Shown piece by piece: positions 35,419-44,158 of a stretch of 64,000 nucleotides of DNA (its first letter is position 1; each line of letters starts with the position of its first letter). Origin of the DNA: Chaetomium olivaceum (Eukaryota > Ascomycota > Sordariomycetes > Sordariales > Chaetomiaceae); NCBI GenBank assembly GCA_039881045.1, contig JAYWVB010000019.1, positions 372,001-436,000 of the forward strand, in the 5' to 3' direction. Position numbers and translations under genes: made by a program. The notes beneath the pieces are model-generated. The model did no database searches. It was not told where the DNA came from and saw only the letters and a program-made list of their open reading frames with translations.

Positions 35419-38400
35419 ATGTCCACGATGCTGCTCCTCCACCAAACCGGCACCGTCAAGATCGGCGAGGTGGTCCGTTACTCCGTCACTTACACGCCCT
35501 CTGCCGACCATATCCTCCCCTCCCCCGAGTTCTTGTATCTGCGCATCAAGAACACCTGCGCCATTGCCCTCCGCGCCGCCTTTGTCCACGGACCCTACAC
35601 CCTCGGGGTCGCCGCGTACCCGTCGACCTTTAAGCCCTTCGAAAAGTTCGACAACCCCCGCCGCTATGGCGTGCCCGAGTTCGAACCCATGCTCAAGGCC
35701 GGCGCCGTGTGGAACTGCCATCTGGTCGTGCCCGACAACATCCGCCAGAGCGCTGGCGAGGGCAGTAGCAAACATGGACACTTTGGAAGCGGGCCCGAGC
35801 ACGACGGGGATACTGTGACGTGGGTGATCGAGGTTTCCTCCCAGGTCGTCTTTTCCGCCTCGGCGTCGGTCAACTATGAGATTTTGCTTGCGCGAGATGA
35901 GAAGTCATTGAATCTCGGCTCTGTGGTGCCTGTTATCGGGAATCAGGCGCAAGTAGCCCATCCAGGCCGTGTAAGCGACTTTCAACAGAGTTCGAGCTCA
36001 TCCAAGCACCACCCAGCTCAATCGAAGGGTGTTTTCTCCAAGGCCATACACCTTAAGGTAGAGGACACCGCGGCTCTGTGGAACACCCCAGAAATTCCAG
36101 GCTGGGATGATAATGGATGGCTCCGAGCAAGGGAAGCTGAGGATTCTCCCGCTCCGGTTGAGCCCGGCACGGAAAATGTGGATTACGACCAGGAAAAGCG
36201 GCAGCGGAAGCTGAAGAAGAAGCAGAAAAAGGTTCATCTGGTTGTGCTCACCCACGGGTTGCACAGCAATCTCGGCGGTGATATGCTTTTTATCAAGGAG
36301 AGCATAGACGCGACCGTAAGACAAGCGAGGATTGATGCGAAGGCGCGCAAAGCAAGGGAGCGAGCCGCAAGGAAGAGCGCGCACACAAAACTAGATTCAT
36401 CCGGTGAGGCTTCCGAAAAAAGCAACCAAAGCCCACAAACTCCTGGCCAGGGGATAGAAGCCAGCGAAGATGCTTCTGATCAACAGGGAAATTCCGACGG
36501 GAAAGAAGACACCAGCGACGATGAAGACGATAAGGATGAGGAGGACGTCATTGTGCGCGGCTTCTCTGGAAACGCGGCCAAAACGGAGAAGGGCATCAAG
36601 TGGCTAGGCAAGCGGCTTGCCAGGTACATTCTGTCCATGACCTACCCGGACCAGCCATGCTTGCCTACCGCCAAAGCAGCTTCGGATGCCATTACACACT
36701 CGCTCAAGACAGGCGCACAGAAGAAGGCCATCGAGGAGGCCCATAAGCATAGCTCCGTCCACCAGGCGACGTCTCCCGGGGGCAAGCGGCTGTACAAATT
36801 CACCAAAATCAGTTTCATCGCCCATTCCCTTGGCGGCTTGGTGCAAACGTACGCCGTTGCGTACATCCAAAAGCACTCGCCACAGTTTTTTGACTTGATT
36901 GAGCCCATCAACTTCATTGCCCTGGCATCACCATTCTTGGGGCTCAACCATGAAAATCCGCTCTACGTCAAGTTTGCGCTAGATTTTGGTTTGGTAGGAA
37001 GGACAGGCCAAGATCTTGGGTTGACCTGGAGAGCGCCAACTATCGCACGGAACGGATGGGGCGCACTCATGGGGAACCTTGGAGAGCATGCCCACAAACG
37101 CGTGTATGGGGAGCATCAGGCTGAGTCCAAGCCGCTGCTCCGAATCCTGCCCACGGGCCCGGCCCACAAAGCACTCAAGAAGTTCCGGAACAGAACTGTG
37201 TACTCTAACGTGGTCAACGATGGCATTGTACCACTTCGGACAAGCTGTCTTCTCTTCCTTGACTGGCAGGGACTTGGGCGGGTCGAAAAGGCCCGGCGAG
37301 AGGCAGGCCTGGTGGAAACCGTCGTTGGGTTTGGCTGGGCCGAGCTGACAGGGGCCAATGTCACTACTCCCAGGCTCGCACCTTGGTCGCCAGTCGAGCC
37401 GGAAGACAGGGGCGAATCTGGCGACACGGGAAAGACAACCCCTACCAGCCATGGGGACTCTCACCAGGTCCCCCAACCACCAACCAACGCGATGCTAGAA
37501 GACGACCGGCAGAGCCTTAGGTCGATTACCAGCCCGTACCGAGAATCTCCCTCTGAATTCCAGCAGTTCCAGAGCTCAAGCACGACCACATCAAATCCCC
37601 TCTCTGGCCTCTTCAATTTCTTCCGCAGCGAGACGCCGAAACCGGTGCCCCCGGCATCACCCAAGGTTACCAAGATCTACCAGCGGAGCCAAACGCTCAA
37701 GCCAGACCAGTGGTCCGCTTTGGATTCTACCTCCCCGTCCGGTTCTCGAGTGACGACCGGGAGCGAGCTCAGTGACGAGCAAGAAAACATGTCGGCGCCT
37801 CCAAGAACGACTATCTTCGAGTCCGCCGGCGACCTGCTCAACCCAAAACTACCCCCGGTGGAATTCATCATCGACCCATCCAAGCGTCCCCGGACCATCT
37901 TCCACGACCGCGTCTATCATCCGACCGACATCCCTCCACCGCCCGTCAAGGAGCGGTCTTCCAGCCCATTGACTCTACGACGGCGGACACCCACCACAAC
38001 TTCCTCCAAAACCAGCCAAAGCGAGACCTCCTCACCACCTGCCAAACCGATCGAACATAAAGATACTGCTTCCTCCCAAGAGTCCCAGAAGTCCCAGCCG
38101 CCTCAAACCCCCAGACAAACCACCATCTCAGTCAGCGGCGAGCCCCTGACAACCCAGCTCCCTTCCCCCCACACCCCGCCCGATGCCGCCACAGATGAGG
38201 TATTCGAGCTAGACATCGACAGCTCGCAGATGCGCGTCGAGGAAAAGATCGCGCGCGCCTACCACCGCGGTCTCTCCTGGCGCAAGGTCCTCGTCAAGCT
38301 GGAGCCGGACGCGCACAACAACATCGTCGTGCGCCGCACCTTCGCCAACGCCTTTGGCTGGCCCGTCATCCAGCACCTCGTCGACGCCCACTTCTCCGAC

Positions 38401-39066
38401 GCCGCCACCGCCCGCTGCCCCGACGCGGACGAGCCCAACGCCGAGCGCGCCAAGAGTGTCGGCCTCGCGCCTAGCGTCGACGGCCGCGAGACAAAAGAGA
38501 CCACCGCGCAGGGCACTAATGCCCGCGGGGAGGCGGTTAGTATCAGCGAGGGTGGTGGGGTGGCGACGAAAAGGGCAGACGAGGAAGAAGACGGGCACGG
38601 CGAGGAGGGCGACACGGTGTCGGAGCTGCCGCGGAGCCCGAAGCCGTCTCCGTCGCTGCTGTCGAGTGCCGCCGCCAGCAGCAATGCGCTGGGCGTGTTT
38701 GGGCCCCCGTCATCGTCGTCTGAGAATACGACGCAGGCGGGCGGCGGCGGGCGCACGCCGACTACGCCGCGCCCGCCTCTGGATCGGTTGGATTCCATGA
38801 CGTGGAGTGAGCGTGATTGGATGGATAGCGAGAATGAGAGTGATGATGGGGGTGGGAAGAAGGAGGGTGGTGGTGGCGGTGGTGCTGGTGCTGGGAATGG
38901 TAGCAAAGGGAAAGGGGGCGGGCTGGGGGTTTCGTTTGCTGGCGGCGAGCGGAGCACGAGTCCGTTGAATTGGAATTGGACTGAGAAGATTGTAGGGAAG
39001 GGCGGCGTGGGGAGATCGAAATCGCCGGCTGGTAGTAGCACGAGTTCTGCTACAAAGAAGAAGTGA
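35419..39066 (+). CDS. ROG1/DUF676-family lipase (putative serine esterase)
   Basis: This is a single-exon gene for 1215 residues. The N-terminal ~190 residues (LLLHQTGTVKIGEVVRYSVT onward) form the beta-rich domain found ahead of fungal ROG1-type lipases. The alpha/beta-hydrolase part begins with VVLTHGLHSNLGGD (oxyanion loop, His279-Gly280). The nucleophile elbow is AHSLGG with Ser470, and YSNVVNDGIVPLRTS near 600 probably holds the acidic catalytic residue. Between the first two motifs lies a charged insertion (about 300-375, rich in Lys/Arg then Asp/Glu). After about residue 640 the chain is a long Ser/Pro/Thr-rich tail, with a short conserved block near 935-1000 (VEEKIARAYHRGLSWRKVLV; NAFGWPVIQHLVDAHF). 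Yeast Rog1 is a monoacylglycerol lipase of lipid droplets; substrate here is inferred. The start matches the family's N-terminus. Confidence 0.92.
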   Translation: MSTMLLLHQTGTVKIGEVVRYSVTYTPSADHILPSPEFLYLRIKNTCAIALRAAFVHGPYTLGVAAYPSTFKPFEKFDNPRRYGVPEFEPMLKAGAVWNCHLVVPDNIRQSAGEGSSKHGHFGSGPEHDGDTVTWVIEVSSQVVFSASASVNYEILLARDEKSLNLGSVVPVIGNQAQVAHPGRVSDFQQSSSSSKHHPAQSKGVFSKAIHLKVEDTAALWNTPEIPGWDDNGWLRAREAEDSPAPVEPGTENVDYDQEKRQRKLKKKQKKVHLVVLTHGLHSNLGGDMLFIKESIDATVRQARIDAKARKARERAARKSAHTKLDSSGEASEKSNQSPQTPGQGIEASEDASDQQGNSDGKEDTSDDEDDKDEEDVIVRGFSGNAAKTEKGIKWLGKRLARYILSMTYPDQPCLPTAKAASDAITHSLKTGAQKKAIEEAHKHSSVHQATSPGGKRLYKFTKISFIAHSLGGLVQTYAVAYIQKHSPQFFDLIEPINFIALASPFLGLNHENPLYVKFALDFGLVGRTGQDLGLTWRAPTIARNGWGALMGNLGEHAHKRVYGEHQAESKPLLRILPTGPAHKALKKFRNRTVYSNVVNDGIVPLRTSCLLFLDWQGLGRVEKARREAGLVETVVGFGWAELTGANVTTPRLAPWSPVEPEDRGESGDTGKTTPTSHGDSHQVPQPPTNAMLEDDRQSLRSITSPYRESPSEFQQFQSSSTTTSNPLSGLFNFFRSETPKPVPPASPKVTKIYQRSQTLKPDQWSALDSTSPSGSRVTTGSELSDEQENMSAPPRTTIFESAGDLLNPKLPPVEFIIDPSKRPRTIFHDRVYHPTDIPPPPVKERSSSPLTLRRRTPTTTSSKTSQSETSSPPAKPIEHKDTASSQESQKSQPPQTPRQTTISVSGEPLTTQLPSPHTPPDAATDEVFELDIDSSQMRVEEKIARAYHRGLSWRKVLVKLEPDAHNNIVVRRTFANAFGWPVIQHLVDAHFSDAATARCPDADEPNAERAKSVGLAPSVDGRETKETTAQGTNARGEAVSISEGGGVATKRADEEEDGHGEEGDTVSELPRSPKPSPSLLSSAAASSNALGVFGPPSSSSENTTQAGGGGRTPTTPRPPLDRLDSMTWSERDWMDSENESDDGGGKKEGGGGGGAGAGNGSKGKGGGLGVSFAGGERSTSPLNWNWTEKIVGKGGVGRSKSPAGSSTSSATKKK

Positions 39067-39521
39067 GTGTTCATATGGTGCGGTTTGTTCGGGAGTTGAC
39101 GGGCTGTTTTGGCGAATGGTTTGTTAGCGGGATTGGTTGGCACCTCTTCGAATATGGATAGAATAGATAGAGGTGTATATCGAAGTTAGCTTGTGATCTA
39201 TTCATCTATTTGCAACTCAGAATTTGCACTGGCATTGGTATTCATTTGTTGATTTGTTGACTTGGAATCGACTCCCTTCAGAAGATCCAGTCTGTTACTT
39301 TGCAGAGTCTCATAATAGCCATCCGTCTCATCCCACCAATACAAGTTGCTTCTCGTTTCTTTCCCATATACATACTCGGTCTCCTAGCCCCTCTTTCTTT
39401 CCTTCTCCCCCTTGGTCTCGTCTCTTTACACTTCACTTTTCCCCCTGTGGCTGTCGCACCGTAGGGTAGACACCCATTGAGAAGGCCCCGGACCGCAACC
39501 GTTACTCCATCAACCAATCAA

Positions 39522-39606
39522 GGGCGTGTGGCTCAGTTGGTAGAGCGTTCGCTTAGCATGCTTCACTGTATGCGAAAGGTCCTGGGTTCGATTCCCAGCT
39601 CGTCCA
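39522..39606 (+). tRNA. tRNA-Ala (AGC) with a 12-nt intron
   Basis: The cloverleaf folds by eye. The D stem is GCTC/GAGC, the anticodon stem TTCGC/GCGAA, the anticodon AGC at 39555-39557, and the T arm CTGGG-TTCGATT-CCCAG. The acceptor stem is GGGCGTG/CTCGTCC and contains the G3-U70 wobble pair that marks alanine tRNAs, plus an unusual U6-U67 mismatch. A 12-nt intron occupies 39559-39570, directly 3' of position 37, the standard site for nuclear tRNA introns. The A/B-box-like internal promoter sequences are present. A pyrimidine-rich T-run (TTTTCTTTT at about 39609-39617) downstream would stop RNA polymerase III. The mature length is 73 nt before CCA addition. Confidence 0.95.
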
Positions 39607-39608
39607 CA

Positions 39609-39617
39609 GATTTTCTT
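39609..39617 (+). terminator. RNA polymerase III T-run terminator
   Basis: TTTTCTTTT starts three bases after the tRNA discriminator base, as expected for a Pol III terminator. Confidence 0.75.
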
Positions 39618-41071
39618 TTGCCTTCAGGCCGGATCACTTTTTGTCCCGTTCTTTACGGGAAGCCGGCGGCTCCGGGTCCTCTCCGGACATCCTCGGCCCC
39701 TTGCCCGCTGCCCTGTTGTTTTCTTTGAAGCGTTGCCCTTTGGCAGCCAACCGGGGAGGAGAGAAACGGACGGCCCGGAGACAATCCGGTCACGCAATCG
39801 TGGTGTGGCCGACCACGGCAGCAATGCGGGGCTTGTTCTTGAATGGGACAGTGGGGGTACCCACCGAACAAGAGAACCGGGGAACGAAGACAGGGTGCCG
39901 CTGTTGCTTGACCGGGGTTACGTCAGGACCCTCTTCCGTCTCTGTGATTCGAGAAGTGTCCGCCATCCCGTCCTCTCGGAAGACTTGAGATGTTACGGAA
40001 AGCGATTTGTGAGGTGGGTAGCATCCGCAAGGGAACTGCTCAGGGCTCGGTAACAGCGGGCTGTTGTGCTTCCCACCTTGCAACTTTCGGTGCCTGAGCA
40101 AGAACAATGAGAGTCGACTGGTTGACCGCTACTTGGAAAGTCGGTCGGTCATACTGTGCTGTTCGGAGACAAACACACCTTGCACTTCTGTCTCTTTCAA
40201 CGGGATGAACCGTGCTTTGCTGTCAATGTTTCCATCCTCTGTGGCTTGGCCACAAGGCAGTTTCCCGTCGTCAAGCTGCAAGCTCCGCTGGCGCATTAAT
40301 TACTTGTGCTCACTGCTGGCCGCTCCTCCCCCAATTCTCTCCGAGTTGCGGGGCCTGCCAGATCAGTTCCGGGGCCCTCAAGGTCGGAGGGGAAGGTGTG
40401 GTGGGGATTCGGGGATGCATGCAGGCGCGATCGCAGTGGTACTGTCCAATGAGGACGACTCCGTGTCCGGCGAAATTCTGTCTCTCAAGGGTTGCTCCTG
40501 CTCTACCTTGCGCACTGTGCCTTGTAAAAGCAGTAGTTGCCCCGCGGTTTGTCTTTCCTTTGCATTCCAGGGTTCTCGTCAGTTTGCCCAGTTGTCTCTT
40601 TTCTTCTCTGTTCTCCTTCTTCTTTTTCCCATTTCTCCAGCCCCGTGGCCGCGTCCTCGGAGCATCACCGGCAACGACTCCAAGGACACCACGGCACACA
40701 GTTGGAGAGGTGTAGACGCTGCTTCCTTGTCGCCTTCCCAGGGAGTGAGCGAGTGTCGATCTGCCATCCGAGATTGTTTGACCACGTATGACATTTCCAT
40801 CTACCTATCCAGCTCCTTCTCTCGTCGATTGCACTCTCCCTGGTTTGTTTCTGTGGCCTAGTGATTCTGGTCTGGCCCCTGGATGACTCCCACCGTACCG
40901 TCTTTGTTCCCGCTTTGGCTGTTCCTCTAGCCGTCTTATTTGTCTAAATCCTCGAGTCCGAATGTCCGAAAAAGAGCGACAGCAGGCTAACTAAAAGAAA
41001 CCGTCCTCGAAAGCAGTCGTATCCAACCCCCTTGGCCGATTCCCCGCCAGACTTAGAAACACCTTGCCATC
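39618..41071. other. intergenic region, met13 promoter and leader
   Basis: These 1.45 kb lie between the tRNA and met13, both on the plus strand. The 265-codon frame at 40064-40861 and its overlapping neighbours are not protein-like. The stretch ends in the met13 promoter. Confidence 0.55.
40884..40889 (+). promoter_or_regulatory. possible CPC1/Gcn4-type site TGACTC
   Basis: The hexamer TGACTC, core of the general amino-acid-control site, lies about 185 bp upstream of the met13 ATG. The full palindrome is not present, so this is only suggestive. Confidence 0.3.
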
Positions 41072-42976
41072 ATGCACATCCGGGAGATGCTGGCGGAAGC
41101 CGAGAGGACCGGCAATCCGTCCTTCTCGTTCGAGTACTTCCCGCCCAAGACGGCTCAGGGTGTACAGAACCTCTACGACCGCATGGAGCGCATGTACAAC
41201 TTTGGTCCCAAGTTTGTCGACATCACCTGGGGCGCTGGCGGTCGCATTGCTGAGTTGACCTGCGAAATGGTGGTCCAGGCGCAGACTTACCTTGGGCTCG
41301 AGGCGTGTATGCACCTTACATGCACCGACATGGGTGAGGAGAAGGTCAACGATGCGCTTCGGAAGGCTTACAAGGCCGGTTGCACCAACATTCTAGCCCT
41401 CAGGGGACCCGCCACGCGAACACGAGAAGTGGGAGGCCACCGAGGGCGGCTTCCAGTACGCCCGGGACCTCGTGGCCCACATCCGCAAGACATATGGCAA
41501 CCACTTCGACATTGGCGTGGCCGGATATCCGGAGGGTTGTGACGACAACAAGGACGAGGACTCGCTACTCGACCACTTGAAGGAGAAGGTCGACATGGGC
41601 GCCACGTTCATCGTCACCCAGATGTTCTACGATGCCGACAACTTCATCCGTTGGGTTGGAAGAGTCCGTGAGCGCGGCATCACCGTACCTATTGTGCCTG
41701 GCATCATGCCCATTGCAACCTACGCCAGCTTCTTGCGCCGCGCGAACCACATGAACTGTAAGGTGCCAGAGGATTGGATGGCGAAGCTCGAATCGGTCAA
41801 GAATGACGATGTGGCAGTCCGTGATATCGGCAAGACGCTGGTCGCTGAACTGTGCCGCAAGATCCTTGCCGCTGGGATCCGCCATCTGCATTTCTACACC
41901 ATGAATCTTGCTCAGGCGACCCGCATGGTTTTGGAAGAGTTGGACTGGCTGCCATCGCCCGACCGCCCGCTCAAGCAGGCCCTCCCGTGGAAGCAGTCCC
42001 TAGGCTTCGGGCGCCGCGACGAGGATGTTCGACCTATTTTCTGGCGCAACCGCAACAAGTCGTACGTCGCGCGCACCCAGGACTGGGATGAGTTCCCCAA
42101 CGGCCGCTGGGGTGATTCGAGATCCCCCGCCTTCGGCGAGCTGGATGCCTACGGCGTTGGCTTGACCGGCAGCAACGAGCAAAACCGCAAGAAGTGGGGT
42201 GAGCCGACTAGCATCAAGGACATTGCCAACCTCTTTGTTCGGTACCTGAACAAGGAGATCGAATACCTTCCCTGGAGTGAGGCCCCGGTGGCCGAGGAAG
42301 CCGACCTCATCAGGGACGACCTAATTGAGTTGAACAACCGTGGTCTCATCACTGTGAACTCACAGCCAGCCGTCAACGGCGTCAAATCAACCCACCCGGT
42401 TCACGGCTGGGGGCCTGCGAATGGCTACGTCTATCAGAAGGCCTACCTTGAGATGCTCATCTCGCCCGAGCTATTCCCGCAGATCAAGAGCCGCATCGAG
42501 AATCACCCTGATCTGACCTACCACGCGGTGACCAAGTCTGGGAACCTTCATACAAACGCGCAATCCGAGGGACCCAATGCCGTCACCTGGGGTGTGTTCC
42601 CCGGTAAGGAAATCGTCCAGCCCACCATCGTAGAGAGGATTAGTTTCCTTGCCTGGAAGGACGAGGCATTCCAGCTGGGCATGGAATGGGCTCGCTGCTA
42701 CGAGGCTGGCACCCCAAGTCGCACCATCCTGGACGACGTCATGAACACCTGGTACTTGGTGAATATTGGTAAGATGTTCTCTGAAAGCTAATGTCCAAGA
42801 TCGTCAAGTCTGACATGTATGCAGTTAATAACGATTTCCACCGAGGTGAAACCATCTTTGAGGTTCTGAAGGGCCTCGAGGCCCCGGGCCTGGACAAGGT
42901 CCCAGAACCTCAGACGAATGGCGCTACGAATGGCACGACTAATGGCGCCCACAACGGCGTCGAGGCGTCAACATAA
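41072..42976 (+). pseudogene. met13: methylenetetrahydrofolate reductase Met13, frame interrupted
   Basis: Two exons are seen, 41072-42768 and 42825-42976. The 56-nt intron (GTAAGA...ATGCAG) restores VNIVNNDF at the junction. The N-terminal TIM barrel carries FEYFPPKTAQGVQNLYDRM, DITWGAGG, ACMHLTCTDM and NILALRG, then DPPREHEKWEATEGG in another frame, and later ITQMFYDADNFIRW. The C-terminal fungal domain contains EVRPIFW-like DVRPIFWRNR, NSQPAVNG and WGVFPGKEI. It closely tracks yeast Met13, which reduces 5,10-methylene-THF to 5-methyl-THF for methionine synthesis. At 41403-41406 a GGGG run sits where the family has Arg-Gly-Asp-Pro-Pro. The frame is off by two missing bases or one extra, and the uncorrected first frame ends at 41542. 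With two bases restored the length is 616 residues, normal for the family. A homopolymer error is the likely cause. Confidence 0.92.
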
Positions 42977-44158
42977 TAATGCCTCGTAACTCGTCTTTCG
43001 GTCGTATCGGGCCGCTCAACTTGGCCAGTCGACCGACGACGAATATTTCTTCAACACTTTTGCATGGCCGCAATCCATTTCAACCTCCCAACTTGCACAA
43101 ACACACATCATTTTTAATATCCATCTATCCATCCGCAGCCTGGAGTGAGACGGGACCGGGCCGAGGGAATGACGCATTTAACGACGCACGCAACTTTCGG
43201 CATTATTTAACATACAGCATGCATATGGGAAGGCGTTTTCGAGTGGACGGGCGAGCAAAACAAAATGCGCATCATGGGGCATGGGCATTTTACCCCTAGG
43301 TCGGGTCTTGATTTTTCAACAAAAAAGGAAAGGCAGGCGGTGTTGGAATAGGCTGGATGGATTTCAATCATCAACTGGTACACACTAAGAGGACTAGGTC
43401 GGACAGGAAGGAGGTAGTTGGGGATGGAGGAGTAGACGGTCCAACCCGGTTTTTATGCATCACCGAGATCTCAACGATACCCAGGGGAAATTAGGCAGGA
43501 TTTGGTTCAAGTACGTTTGGCTGCCTTCTTGAGTAAGGCAGGCAAACTTCAACTTCAACAGTGGTTGATACAGAGAAGAAGAATATGAACCTTGCAGTAC
43601 AAAAATGTAGCAGATGTCAGGACAGTGACAACCAACATGAGTCGGCAAACATGTAACGAATGATTTGTGTTGTTTGGTCGGTAACTATCCTGGCTGGTTT
43701 TGTTGTCACCTGGCGTTGTTTGCACCTGAAAGATTACTTCCAATGGCAATGCCAACCTCTCAAGTAACAACCACTTTGATTATTCCATTCCTCTAGCCGG
43801 GTCCCCTAATGAATACCAATCCCATACCCGCTTTGTTTTTTTGTAACCGTTTTATGCAACCCTGGGCGAAGCCCATGCCACTGCGAAACCGAGATTACTT
43901 CCTCTCTCACCGTCGGACGAACAGAGTATCTCACACATTTATTACACAGCCGTTGGCCCGCCTTTCCCGCCGCCCTGCCTGCTGCACCCCTGATCCTCCA
44001 CGGCCATGGTTGTCCCACCCTCCACCCCCCAACTCACTCACTCAACAGCAGCGGCGGCGGGTATACCACCGCACCGCCGCCACCCCAACCCGTAGCTAGT
44101 TAGTTCCCCTACGGAGCCGTTGTCAAAACCCGCCCAAGCGAGGTCCGGGCCGGTACTA
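42977..44158. other. intergenic region between converging genes
   Basis: These 1.18 kb separate the 3' ends of met13 (plus) and the RBM26-like gene (minus). No gene or RNA is visible. Confidence 0.6.

Noticed and set aside
40064..40861. 265-codon frame upstream of met13
   Set aside because: Cys/Ser/Pro-rich with no domain, overlapping frames of similar quality, in the expected promoter/leader region.
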